Of a stretch of 64,000 bases of DNA, positions 17,084-25,728 are shown piece by piece. This DNA is from CBFHMJ01 sp965656875. GTDB lineage: Bacteria > Pseudomonadota > Gammaproteobacteria > Enterobacterales > Alteromonadaceae. The notes below the pieces were generated by a model that was not told the DNA's origin, searched no databases, and saw only the letters and a program-made list of their open reading frames with translations. The stretch's first letter is position 1. Each line of letters begins with the position of its first letter. A program made the position numbers and the translations under genes. Where the stretch lies: the NCBI GenBank assembly GCA_965656875.1, contig CBFHMJ010000018.1, positions 124,001 to 188,000 on the forward strand, read 5' to 3'.

Positions 17084-17110
17084 GTCACTCGTCTAAAAGA
17101 GTGACTTTTA
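17084..17110 (+). terminator. Hairpin with T-rich tail before dusA
   Basis: GTCACTC (17084-17090) and GAGTGAC (17099-17105) around 8 bases, followed by TTTTA. It looks like a weak Rho-independent terminator for plus-strand transcription from the broken gene. Confidence 0.55.
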
Positions 17111-17167
17111 AGGGAATTAAGAGTGTTATATCGAAGATTCAGCTCGCGGATAAAACTTTGTTAATCT

Positions 17168-18175
17168 ATGCAAGCTTATGAAATAAATAAGGTTTTAGCC
17201 AAATTGAGTAAGCAAATTTATTCTCACAAATTTTCTGTAGCCCCTATGCTCGACTGGACTGACCGTCATTGCCGGTATTTTTACCGGTTGATGAGCGAGC
17301 ATGCTGTACTCTACACAGAGATGGTCACAACCGGGGCAATAATCCATGGTAAAGGTGATTATCTCCGCTTTAATGAGCAGGAAAAGCCGGTTGTTTTGCA
17401 ACTGGGTGGTTCGAATCCGGCGGATTTGGCGCACAGTGCTAAATTAGCGGAAGAGCGCGGCTATACCGAGATTAATTTGAATGTAGGTTGTCCGTCGGAC
17501 CGTGTACAAAATGGAATGTTTGGCGCTTGTTTGATGGAAAAGCCTCAGCTCGTCGCTGATTGTGTTAAGGCGATGAAAGATGTGGTGTCTATTCCTGTTA
17601 CGGTAAAGTCCAGAATTGGCATTGATGAACAAGACAGCTATAAATTCCTGACTGATTTTGTTGGGACTGTGGCTGAAGGTGGTTGTGAGCATTTTATTGT
17701 CCATGCCAGAAAAGCCTGGTTACAGGGGTTAAGCCCAAAGCAAAATCGTGAAATTCCACCATTAGATTACCCGCGCGTTTATCAACTGAAACAGGATTTT
17801 TCTGATCTTCAGATTTCTATTAATGGCGGTTTTACCGAACTGGATGTGGCGAAATCACAGCTTGAGCATGTTGATGGCGTGATGTTAGGTCGCGCGGTGT
17901 ATCAAAATCCGTTTTTACTGTTAGACGTTGATGAGCTGTTCTATGGGCAGTCAGCAAACACGAAGACGCCTCATGATATTGTTATTGAGATGATTCCTTA
18001 CATTGAAGAGCAAATGGCGCTGGGCAGTAATTTCTGGCATGTGGGCCGCCATATGCTTGGATTGTTTACTGGTCGTAAGGGAGCAAAAGCCTGGCGTCGG
18101 CATATGAGTGAAAATGGCACGGGTAAAGGTGTATCCATTAATGTGTTGACCGATGCGCTGGCCTTTGTTTCCTGA
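17168..18175 (+). CDS. dusA: tRNA-dihydrouridine(20/20a) synthase
   Basis: FMN-dependent reduction of U20/U20a in the tRNA D-loop. The 335 residues carry F-S-V-A-P-M-L-D-W-T-D-R-H at about residues 23-35 (the DusA signature), N-L-N-V-G-C-P-S-D-R-V with the catalytic cysteine, H-A-R-K-A-W-L, and N-G-G-F. The listed ATG at 17168 has no good Shine-Dalgarno; a TTG at 17201 preceded by AAGG is an alternative. A terminator-like hairpin follows. Confidence 0.95.
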   Translation: MQAYEINKVLAKLSKQIYSHKFSVAPMLDWTDRHCRYFYRLMSEHAVLYTEMVTTGAIIHGKGDYLRFNEQEKPVVLQLGGSNPADLAHSAKLAEERGYTEINLNVGCPSDRVQNGMFGACLMEKPQLVADCVKAMKDVVSIPVTVKSRIGIDEQDSYKFLTDFVGTVAEGGCEHFIVHARKAWLQGLSPKQNREIPPLDYPRVYQLKQDFSDLQISINGGFTELDVAKSQLEHVDGVMLGRAVYQNPFLLLDVDELFYGQSANTKTPHDIVIEMIPYIEEQMALGSNFWHVGRHMLGLFTGRKGAKAWRRHMSENGTGKGVSINVLTDALAFVS

Positions 18176-18193
18176 TTGTTGATGACTCTACAC

Positions 18194-18223
18194 GACGATT
18201 TCAGGATGTCTCCTGATATCGTC
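18194..18223 (+). terminator. Hairpin after dusA
   Basis: GACGATTTCAGGA and TCCTGATATCGTC pair with one mismatch around a 4-base loop, followed by ATTTTCC. It lies 18 bases past the dusA stop. Confidence 0.75.
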
Positions 18224-18460
18224 ATTTTCCCTACCTGGTGATTTTCACCACCATCTGATGAATATCACCACTATCTGGTTTCATTACACTGATGAAGCTA
18301 TTGTTCGACACAGCCAGCTATCCACTTCAAATAATGAATTTCTTTAAGTGATTGATTTTACGTTTAAATAAAATTTTTTATTACCCTGGCACAACCTTTG
18401 ATAAGTCTACTGCGACTAATTAATCGAGATTAGTTTTTAATCATCAACCGGAGACTTATC

Positions 18461-18745
18461 ATGGCTACTCGTTTCACTAAAACTTTTGCAGTAATCCTTA
18501 CTTGTGGTGTTTTCTCACTTCCTGCGTCAGCGTCTGAAACTAATCTGGAATCGGCGTTGTCCAATTTGCTGGCTAACCAGCTTTCTGTTGTTTCTCATAA
18601 AGTTAAAACTTACGTGGCAAATGGCATTTCAGAATCTGTTGAAGAGCTGTTGGAAGATGGCGAACAGGTGATTGCTGATTTGCAGCAACATGCCGAGAAG
18701 CATGAAGCAGAGAAGAAAGACGAAAAACCTTCAATCACAGAATAA
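18461..18745 (+). CDS. Small exported protein of unknown function
   Basis: A 94-residue protein: a signal peptide (M-A-T-R-F-T-K-T-F-A-V-I-L, cleavage after P-A-S-A), then an acidic, helical mature part that ends in a Lys/Glu-rich tail. Heptad-like spacing suggests a coiled coil. CGGAGAC precedes the ATG. A 58-residue membrane protein gene follows after 13 bases. No known family. Confidence 0.6.
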   Translation: MATRFTKTFAVILTCGVFSLPASASETNLESALSNLLANQLSVVSHKVKTYVANGISESVEELLEDGEQVIADLQQHAEKHEAEKKDEKPSITE

Positions 18746-18758
18746 GAGACGCTTTAAT

Positions 18759-18935
18759 ATGCCGTTTTATATAACAACATTTGCGCTATTAATGATTCCA
18801 GTTGTGAGCTTGTTGGGATCGTACTTTTTACTTCGCTACTCAGTGTCTGCATTTAAAGCACTGAAGCGTAACGAAAACATCCGCTTTATATGGACCTCAA
18901 CTCCAATGCCTGAAAGTAACCACAGCTCGATTTAA
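18759..18935 (+). CDS. Small single-span membrane protein
   Basis: 58 residues: M-P-F-Y-I-T-T-F-A-L-L starts a hydrophobic helix of about 25 residues, followed by a basic cytoplasm-like segment (K-A-L-K-R-N). I use the ATG at 18759 because upstream codons overlap the previous gene and lack hydrophobic character. It follows the exported 94-residue protein by 13 bases and probably forms a pair with it. Function unknown. Confidence 0.5.
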   Translation: MPFYITTFALLMIPVVSLLGSYFLLRYSVSAFKALKRNENIRFIWTSTPMPESNHSSI

Positions 18936-18951
18936 AACATCAGCTGTGGTT
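18918..18951 (+). terminator. Perfect 10-base hairpin overlapping the stop codon
   Basis: AACCACAGCT (18918-18927) and AGCTGTGGTT (18942-18951) flank the stop at 18933-18935. No T-run follows. It may end or stabilise the transcript of the two small genes. Confidence 0.5.
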
Positions 18952-19192
18952 ATTCACTTCACTACTTTTTAGTCTCTCCTTTTTCAATCTCTACCAGTCA
19001 TATAATTCTCTTCTACACTTAAGTTATTAACGCCGATAGTTCGTTCATGCTTGTGCCTACGGTTCATTACACCGACGTTTTAAAGGTTATCCGGACGATA
19101 TCTGCTATGGATTGTGTTGCCGAAGAAAAGCGAAGCAGCACTCGGAAGATTGCTTGTCTTAAATGTGATAAACGTCTGATAAGGATGCTTTG

Positions 19193-19948
19193 ATGAAGCA
19201 TAAACTTTTCTTTTATATGTGCGTCTGGAGCGGTCTTGTAATATCTGCATCACTCGGCGTTTTACTGGCCATTCATCTGGACTTTATTGCGTTGACCGCA
19301 GACAAAGTGTTTGTTATGTCGTTGTTCAGTGCGTTCGCCGTCGTTATGGCGGGCGGAATACCGGTGTGGTTAATGCACCGATATTTTAGTGATACAACCA
19401 AAATGCGAGATACCTTATTGTCATGTGGTTTTGCGCATATTGATAAATTCGGCTTGTATCTGGAGTCTAATGAAGATTGCTGGATGTTGGTCGAAGAAGT
19501 GTTGCAGGAAAATGAACGGTTGCGCCGTGACGTGGAACGTCTGTTGTTTGTGGATCGCTACTGCAATCATCTGGTGCAGTCATTGCCGGGTTACGTGGTG
19601 ATGATCTGTCAGGGCGTCAGGATTGAAACCTGCAATAACAATTTTTGTGAGCTGACGATTGGTTCACATGATGATGTGGTAAACCGTCGGTTGGATAAGG
19701 TTGGCTTGATCGAGTTCAGAAAGATGCTCCAGATACCGGATATTGAGTTTGAACTGGATAGCATTGGTATGAGTCAGTTTGATTTAATCATGACTCGGCA
19801 AGGTGAGCCCGTCATGGTTCGCTGGGTAGTGAAACGCATCAAACATCTTGAAGACAGTAGCCACGCGTTACTTATTTTGGGTATGAATATTACTGATATT
19901 GCTTCAGATTCATCTAATCAGCTAGAAATAAAAAATACCAAAACGTAA
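19193..19948 (+). CDS. Two-helix membrane protein with a coiled coil and PAS-like domain
   Basis: 251 residues. Two N-terminal membrane helices (about residues 5-28 and 41-62) are followed by a charged helix and coiled coil (E-V-L-Q-E-N-E-R-L-R-R-D-V-E-R-L), then a PAS-like fold of about 105 residues (L-P-G-Y-V-V-M-I...N-I-T-D). No output domain follows, so it may act through protein contact. The ATG at 19193 is chosen because AAGGA lies 7 bases upstream; a TTG at 19190 is less likely. No obvious partner kinase or cyclase adjoins it. Confidence 0.62.
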   Translation: MKHKLFFYMCVWSGLVISASLGVLLAIHLDFIALTADKVFVMSLFSAFAVVMAGGIPVWLMHRYFSDTTKMRDTLLSCGFAHIDKFGLYLESNEDCWMLVEEVLQENERLRRDVERLLFVDRYCNHLVQSLPGYVVMICQGVRIETCNNNFCELTIGSHDDVVNRRLDKVGLIEFRKMLQIPDIEFELDSIGMSQFDLIMTRQGEPVMVRWVVKRIKHLEDSSHALLILGMNITDIASDSSNQLEIKNTKT

Positions 19949-20108
19949 CCTTGTTGTTACAAAATGACGGGTTTTAGTTCAGTTTTTAGTAATTTCGCGT
20001 GCCTGTTTCAGGCTTTTCACGCTTGTACCGTGCTAAATAAAAGTGTCATAATCGCCGCCTATAATTCGCACTGAAATTCATTTGTCTTTCCTTAAGGTTT
20101 CTCAAAAA

Positions 20109-21242
20109 ATGGGCGTAAGTAACGTTAGTTCTATCATTCGCAAGCGTAGCGCAGCACACAAAGTTTATATTCCAACGAAGGCAAGAGATAACCAATATCT
20201 GGTTGCTCAGTTTAAAATTACGGACAGTCTGCTTAATAAGTTCAAAGATGACATTAATATGGATTCTGAGCAGCCGTATTTGAATGTATACAAAAAAATG
20301 TCTGAGTTGTTTTTTACCATTAGTGATGAAATGGGGCTGAGAAATGTGAACTTTGTCGCGAATAGCAAACGTACAACTATTCGTTACGGTGAAGAACAAC
20401 GAGTCTGGCAGACTGACACTCACATTCAGTTTAACTACAATCCAAAATCACATTCGGGTCAGCGTAAATTTATTGATGGCAAGCAACGTGTGAAAAAAGT
20501 GACTTTGTTGGCGTTGGCGACCGGTGACGATATTCGAACGAATGCATCGTCATTCCATGCTAAAGCCAGAGATGCTTTCCGGAAATTTGCTGAGACGCTT
20601 GGGTTATTCGATGGTGAAGGTGTCCGTTTACGTGACCATCAGCATCTGACCTACGATGTATTCGCTTACGAGAAAGGCTGCCGGGAATCAGAAACGCATC
20701 AATTCCGCCCAATTCCTGTACGCTACAAAGCCGGAGAAGTGACATTTCCGGATGAACATAATGCATTGACGTATGTTGTGGCGACGCTGCCAATGAGCAA
20801 CCCGTTATTACGTCTGGCTGATATCGATGAAGCGGCTTCTGATCCGTATAATCCGTTATATACCATGGTGGCCAATGCGTTTACCCGTGCGGCTAAACTT
20901 CACAATCTGAATAATTGTGCGCTGATTGCTAACGGGATGTTTCCTATTATTCGTAACAGCGAACATGAAGAAGTTTCGTCAGACGGTGAGTTCCAGGTGT
21001 TGGGATACAACCCAAATCATACAGGTGGCGGATTAACGTGTAAGTGGGATTCAGGCAAGCTGGTTGATGAGATTCAATTCGTCTTCATGGCAACTAACCA
21101 GAATCAAACGGACCGAGGTTTCGGTAAGTTCGTGAATCAGGTTGAGAAAACATTGCGACAAACGGCTGATGAATTAAAACTTAAACCTGAAAACGACGAG
21201 ATTATTTGTCGTGTACATCAGCATTTAGCGTATCAGCTATAA
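20109..21242 (+). CDS. Conserved protein of unknown function (possibly DUF3083-like)
   Basis: 377 residues, soluble, no signal peptide or membrane helix. It begins M-G-V-S-N-V-S-S-I-I-R-K-R-S and then K-V-Y-I-P; later it has L-A-L-A-T-G-D-D-I-R-T-N-A-S-S-F-H. From memory this resembles an uncharacterised family (DUF3083) found in Vibrio and Shewanella relatives, but I cannot confirm that. A TTG 27 bases upstream extends the frame; the ATG is preferred. It converges on fldB with a shared terminator. Confidence 0.65.
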   Translation: MGVSNVSSIIRKRSAAHKVYIPTKARDNQYLVAQFKITDSLLNKFKDDINMDSEQPYLNVYKKMSELFFTISDEMGLRNVNFVANSKRTTIRYGEEQRVWQTDTHIQFNYNPKSHSGQRKFIDGKQRVKKVTLLALATGDDIRTNASSFHAKARDAFRKFAETLGLFDGEGVRLRDHQHLTYDVFAYEKGCRESETHQFRPIPVRYKAGEVTFPDEHNALTYVVATLPMSNPLLRLADIDEAASDPYNPLYTMVANAFTRAAKLHNLNNCALIANGMFPIIRNSEHEEVSSDGEFQVLGYNPNHTGGGLTCKWDSGKLVDEIQFVFMATNQNQTDRGFGKFVNQVEKTLRQTADELKLKPENDEIICRVHQHLAYQL

Positions 21243-21269
21243 TTCGACAATTTTGTCCGTGACGTACAT

Positions 21270-21294
21270 AAGCGAGCATAACAGCTCGCTTTTG
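21270..21294. terminator. Bidirectional terminator between the unknown gene and fldB
   Basis: AGCGAGC (21271-21277) pairs with GCTCGCT (21284-21290); TTTTGT follows on the plus strand. Confidence 0.8.
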
Positions 21295-21315
21295 TCGTTT
21301 TAGGGCGGTGAGAAT

Positions 21316-21828
21316 TTATACGCCCAGCTCTTTTAGCAGCGCGGCTGTCCATTGTGCAATACGTCCGTCGGTTTGTTCGTACTGGTTTTCATCATCCAGC
21401 GCTAATCCGACAAACTGAGTTTTATCTTCCGTTAATGCTTTCGATGCCTCAAATTCATAACCTTGGTTAGGCCAGTATCCAATGACAGTTGCTCCTGCGG
21501 CGGTAACGACATCGTGTAGCATGCCCAATGCATCCTGATACCATTCGGTGTAGCCAATTTGATCACCCATTCCGTACAGTGCAATGACTTTTTCCGATAA
21601 ATCCATATCAGCCAGTTCATCCCAGTGAGATTCCCAGTCTTCCTGTAACTCACCGTAATCCCAGGTAGAAATGCCCAGAATCAATATGTCGTAATCCTGA
21701 ATAAGGCTGAGCGGAGTGTCTTTGATATTGTGTAAATTTACCAGGTCAGCGCCCAGTTGTTGTTGAATTTTCTCGGCCGCCATCTCGGTATAACAAGTGG
21801 TGGAACCGTAAAACAAGCCAAATTGCAT
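21316..21828 (-). CDS. fldB: Flavodoxin (FldB type)
   Basis: A 170-residue FMN electron carrier. The FMN phosphate loop Y-G-S-T-T-C-Y-T-E is at residues 8-16, S-T-W-D-Y-G-E and G-M-G-D-Q-I-G-Y form the isoalloxazine-binding loops. The length and the position divergent from xerD match E. coli fldB. It likely supplies electrons to radical-SAM or reductive enzymes, and is often stress-induced. Confidence 0.92.
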   Translation of the reverse strand: MQFGLFYGSTTCYTEMAAEKIQQQLGADLVNLHNIKDTPLSLIQDYDILILGISTWDYGELQEDWESHWDELADMDLSEKVIALYGMGDQIGYTEWYQDALGMLHDVVTAAGATVIGYWPNQGYEFEASKALTEDKTQFVGLALDDENQYEQTDGRIAQWTAALLKELGV

Positions 21829-21943
21829 AGCAGCTAAGCACGATATTTTCAGATATGATTGGTGAGCGCGAGTTTAACAGATATCCAGACTCACTGACTA
21901 TTATCAACGACTAATCATATTATTGCGGGATCGAATAATTACC

Positions 21944-22846
21944 ATGTCACCGAAAAAAACTATTAAAAATCCGCTGATCGATCAGTTCATTAATGCGCTC
22001 TGGATTGAAAAAGGACTGAGTGAAAATACCCTGGTTTCTTACCGCACCGATTTGAATACCTATTATCATTATCTGGTCAGTCAGGGAGATGATTTACTCA
22101 GCGCCAGTCAGTTTTCAATAGAAAACTATATCGCTGAACGTCATAAAAAGGGGTTTAAACCGAGAAGTATTTCTCGTGCGATCAGTGCGATCAGGCATTT
22201 TTACAGTTTTTTGATTCGTGAACGATTGTTAGATGCCGATCCTTCTACCCAGGTAGCAAACCCGAAGTTAGATAAAAAATTACCCGGTTCATTATCGGAA
22301 GATGAAGTTGATGCGCTACTGTCACAACAAGATCTTAATGATCCGATACAATTGCGCGACAAAACCATGTTGGAGTTGTTATATGCTACGGGTTTGCGTG
22401 TAACCGAACTGGTTTCGTTAAAAATACATCAAATAAATGTGCGACAGGGGATCGTCAGAGTCTTTGGTAAAGGAAACAAGGAACGTATTGTGCCAGTCGG
22501 GGAAGAAGCTGTGTTCTGGTTGGATAAATACATGAGGCAGGGCAGGCCAATGTTGATTTCTGCGGCATCAGAAGTGGTTTTTCCCAGTAAAAGAGGGACG
22601 GAAATGACTCGTCAAACGTTTTGGCATAGGATAAAGTACTACGCAAGGCTGGCTAATATTCAAACAGAATTGTCGCCTCATACATTACGTCATGCGTTTG
22701 CTACACATTTATTGAACCATGGGGCCGATCTCAGGGTCGTACAAATGCTCCTGGGTCATGAAGATTTATCTACAACGCAAATTTATACACATATTGCTAA
22801 TGAGAGGTTAAAATCTCTCCATGCTGAGCATCACCCCAGAGGGTGA
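21944..22846 (+). CDS. xerD: Tyrosine recombinase XerD
   Basis: Works with XerC at dif to resolve chromosome dimers under FtsK control. 300 residues; the N-terminal SAM-like core-binding domain starts F-I-N-A-L-W-I-E-K-G-L-S-E-N-T-L. The catalytic domain shows A-T-G-L-R-V-T-E-L (Arg I), G-K-G-N-K-E-R (Lys), H-T-L-R-H (His/Arg II), and L-G-H-E-D-L-S-T-T-Q-I-Y-T-H (His and nucleophilic Tyr). I use the ATG at 21944 (300 residues, normal length) over the upstream TTG. dsbC follows. Confidence 0.96.
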   Translation: MSPKKTIKNPLIDQFINALWIEKGLSENTLVSYRTDLNTYYHYLVSQGDDLLSASQFSIENYIAERHKKGFKPRSISRAISAIRHFYSFLIRERLLDADPSTQVANPKLDKKLPGSLSEDEVDALLSQQDLNDPIQLRDKTMLELLYATGLRVTELVSLKIHQINVRQGIVRVFGKGNKERIVPVGEEAVFWLDKYMRQGRPMLISAASEVVFPSKRGTEMTRQTFWHRIKYYARLANIQTELSPHTLRHAFATHLLNHGADLRVVQMLLGHEDLSTTQIYTHIANERLKSLHAEHHPRG

Positions 22847-22946
22847 CTCGTTAGCCTGATATCTGTTATTTTCGTTGTTTATGCAATTTTTTTTCGACAA
22901 CAAAGGTCCAGATTTTTAGTTTTAATTATTAGTTAGAGAATTGTCT

Positions 22947-23678
22947 ATGACTTCCAAATCTCGTTTTATCAAATCAATAGCCGCAAAGATTTTGCTGGTT
23001 GTAGGACTTGTTTCTACTGGTGTATCAGCCACAGAAGCCGGCAAAAAGGCAATCGAGCAAAATTTTAAAAGATTCAATATTGTTATTTCTAACATCGAAA
23101 AATCCCCGGTAAATGGTCTTTACGAAGTAATGACTGACCGGGGATTGTTCTATTTTAGTGAAGACGGAAAATTCCTGTTAAACGGTTCTATCATTGATAT
23201 GGAAACGCGTCAGGATATTAAAGAGGTTGCACTGTCCAAGGTCCGTAAAGCAGGTCTTGTAAAATATGCAGACAGCATGATTTCTTATCCGGCAGAAAAC
23301 GAAAAATACCAGGTAACCGTTTTTACTGATATCACATGTGGTTACTGTCGTAAGCTTCACTCTCAAATCGAAGAGTACAATAAGCTGGGTATCACGGTTA
23401 ATTATTTAGCGTTCCCTCGCGGTGGCCCAAATCGTCAATCGTTCAACGATATGGAACGTATCTGGTGTGCTGACAACAAAACTTCAGCATTAACTGATGC
23501 GAAAACAGGTGGTGATATCAATGGCAAAAACTGTCAAACAGCATCGGTAACAGATCACTATAAACTGGGTATGCAGTTTGGTGTGACAGGTACGCCAGCT
23601 ATCGTTATGCCTGACGGCACAATGATCCCAGGCTATCAGCCGCCAGAGCAACTTTTAAACGCACTTAAAACACTTTAA
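22947..23678 (+). CDS. dsbC: Periplasmic disulfide isomerase DsbC
   Basis: 243 residues. The signal peptide ends near residue 29 (V-S-A-T). The N-terminal dimerisation region is followed by a thioredoxin domain with the active site C-G-Y-C at about residues 129-132 and the cis-proline loop G-V-T-G-T-P-A. It isomerises wrong disulfides and is kept reduced by DsbD. The ATG at 22947 is preceded by AGAGA. The order xerD-dsbC-recJ is the same as in E. coli. Confidence 0.94.
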   Translation: MTSKSRFIKSIAAKILLVVGLVSTGVSATEAGKKAIEQNFKRFNIVISNIEKSPVNGLYEVMTDRGLFYFSEDGKFLLNGSIIDMETRQDIKEVALSKVRKAGLVKYADSMISYPAENEKYQVTVFTDITCGYCRKLHSQIEEYNKLGITVNYLAFPRGGPNRQSFNDMERIWCADNKTSALTDAKTGGDINGKNCQTASVTDHYKLGMQFGVTGTPAIVMPDGTMIPGYQPPEQLLNALKTL

Positions 23679-23730
23679 GTTCGTTGAGTAACACACCTGT
23701 AAAGGTCGGCAGACCTTCATAATTTCTTCA

Positions 23731-23758
23731 AAAACGGGATCATGTATCCCGTTTTTTT
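23731..23758 (+). terminator. Terminator after dsbC
   Basis: AAAACGGGAT pairs with ATCCCGTTTTTTT around CATGT. Strong stem and T-run. Confidence 0.93.
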
Positions 23759-23800
23759 GTTATTCTCTCGCCTTACTTTCTCATTTACCTGTTCTGATTC

Positions 23801-25531
23801 ATGCAAAAACAGATAGTTCGTCGTCAACCCGTTGATGATTCTTTCCTTCCTGATTCTATCAATCCCGTCATTAAACAGATATACGCTGCTCGTCAGGTTT
23901 CGTCTGTTGATGAGCTGGACACCGGTGTTAAAGCACTGCATCGGGATACCATGTCTGGTCTTACACAAGCATCCACATTGCTGGCAGATGCGCTTCAGTA
24001 TCAGAAGCGAGTGGTGATCGTGGGCGATTTTGATGCAGATGGCGCGACCAGCTCTGCCTTAATGGTTCTTGGACTGCGTATGTTTGGCTTTCAGCAGGTG
24101 AAGTTTCTGGTACCAAATCGATTTGATTTTGGCTATGGGCTTAGTCCAGAGATGGCAAACCTGGTCATTTCAGAAGGCGCTGATTTACTGATTACGGTTG
24201 ATAACGGTATTAGTTGCGTGGAAGGCGTTAACGTTGCTAAACAGGCCGGTATTAAGGTCATTATTACTGATCATCATTTACCAGGCGACAGAACACCGGA
24301 TGCTGATGCGATAGTAAATCCTAACCAACATGGTTGCGAGTTTCCCAGTAAAAACCTGGCAGGAGTCGGGGTTGCGTTTTACCTGATGCTGTCTTTTCGA
24401 CGTTTTTTACGTGAGCAGGGGTGGTTTGAACAACAAGGTATTCAGCCGCCTAATGTTGCGGAGTTACTGGATTTAGTCGCGCTTGGAACCGTTGCTGATG
24501 TGGTTGCACTGGATGCCAATAATCGGATTCTGGTTCATCAGGGATTACAGCGTATTCGAAGCGGTAATTGCCGCCCGGGTATTAAGGCGTTGGTTGAAGT
24601 GTCTGGTCGAAGTTTGCATAAGCTGGTCGCCAGCGATCTGGGGTTTGCGTTAGGGCCAAGAATTAATGCCGCCGGTCGGCTGGATGATATGACGCTGGGG
24701 ATTAATTGCCTGATAACCGACGATATTAATCTGGCACGTCAAATAGCCTCGGAGCTTGATCAGTTAAACGTTACCCGACGAGAAATTGAATCAGATATGC
24801 AAGCGGAAGCGGAATACATTATTCGTAATCTGCACGTTGAATCGAATATTCCCAATGCTTTTTGTTTGTATCAGGAGGACTGGCATCAGGGAGTCATTGG
24901 TATTCTGGCGGGCAGAATTAAAGACAAATACCACCGTCCGGTCATTGCATTTGCAAAAGCAGATGAAGCATTAACCGGTAGCGAGTTAAAAGGTTCTGCT
25001 CGTTCTATTAGCGGATTGCACATTCGGGACATTCTGGAAGAAATTGATACCGCTAATCCTGGCGTGATTAAGAAGTTTGGCGGTCACGCGATGGCGGCTG
25101 GGTTGTCAGTCGAGTTGTCTCAGTTTGAACGTTTTAAAGTTTTGTTTGATGAAGTGGTGACACGGCATATCACTGAAGAACAGAAAACCAGTCAGATTTT
25201 ATCGGATGGCGAACTGGATTCAGACGCGTTGTCGTTGTCCTTTGCACAACTTGTTCGTGACAGTGGCCCGTGGGGGCAAGCGTTTCCTGAACCTGTGTTT
25301 GATGGTCATTTTGTGATTGTTCAGCAACGTTTAGTGGGCGGTAAACATCTTAAGATGGTTTTACAGCATGAAACCGGACATCTGGTGGATGCTATCTGGT
25401 TCAATATTGACGTAAATCGCTGGCCTGACCCGATGATTCGTCATGTTCATGTGGCTTATCAGATAGATGTTAATGAATTTCGCGATCAGTTCAGCGTGCA
25501 ACTGATGGTACGTGAAGTTATTCCCGAATAG
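23801..25531 (+). CDS. recJ: Single-stranded-DNA-specific 5'-3' exonuclease RecJ
   Basis: 576 residues. DHH phosphoesterase motifs are visible in order: D-F-D-A-D-G (about 75-80), T-V-D-N-G-I, T-D-H-H, A-G-R-L-D-D and G-G-H-A-M-A-A-G-L. It digests ssDNA in RecF-pathway recombination, base-excision repair and methyl-directed mismatch repair, the last linking it to dam and mutH in this window. It is preceded by a strong terminator, so it has its own promoter. Confidence 0.97.
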   Translation: MQKQIVRRQPVDDSFLPDSINPVIKQIYAARQVSSVDELDTGVKALHRDTMSGLTQASTLLADALQYQKRVVIVGDFDADGATSSALMVLGLRMFGFQQVKFLVPNRFDFGYGLSPEMANLVISEGADLLITVDNGISCVEGVNVAKQAGIKVIITDHHLPGDRTPDADAIVNPNQHGCEFPSKNLAGVGVAFYLMLSFRRFLREQGWFEQQGIQPPNVAELLDLVALGTVADVVALDANNRILVHQGLQRIRSGNCRPGIKALVEVSGRSLHKLVASDLGFALGPRINAAGRLDDMTLGINCLITDDINLARQIASELDQLNVTRREIESDMQAEAEYIIRNLHVESNIPNAFCLYQEDWHQGVIGILAGRIKDKYHRPVIAFAKADEALTGSELKGSARSISGLHIRDILEEIDTANPGVIKKFGGHAMAAGLSVELSQFERFKVLFDEVVTRHITEEQKTSQILSDGELDSDALSLSFAQLVRDSGPWGQAFPEPVFDGHFVIVQQRLVGGKHLKMVLQHETGHLVDAIWFNIDVNRWPDPMIRHVHVAYQIDVNEFRDQFSVQLMVREVIPE

Positions 25532-25728
25532 CCGTGTCTCGTCTTACTTTGATGAGACAGGCACTGAATACTCTCCAATATGCAGATATTTCGCGGTTTA
25601 TAGATTTTTGCTATAAGCCGCCATCGATTAAATGAGTAAATCAGCGATTTATGCTGATTTCACTGACCGTATTTTGTTACACTTCCCCGCTTAAATTTAA
25701 ATGACCATACGATTAAACAGAGCGTCAG

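Larger units (their letters stand above)
16753..17167. other. Intergenic region before dusA
   Basis: About 415 bases holding the doubtful minus-strand ORF, the hairpin at 17084 and the dusA promoter. No tRNA or attachment-site duplication was seen, although dusA is a known integration target for some mobile elements. Confidence 0.45.

Noticed and set aside
17168..17200. Phage or integrative-element attachment duplication at dusA
   Set aside because: No integrase, no duplicated dusA end and no mobile genes nearby.
17410..17425. GGTTCGAATCC-like sequence resembling a tRNA T-arm
   Set aside because: It encodes part of dusA and there is no acceptor stem or anticodon arm around it.
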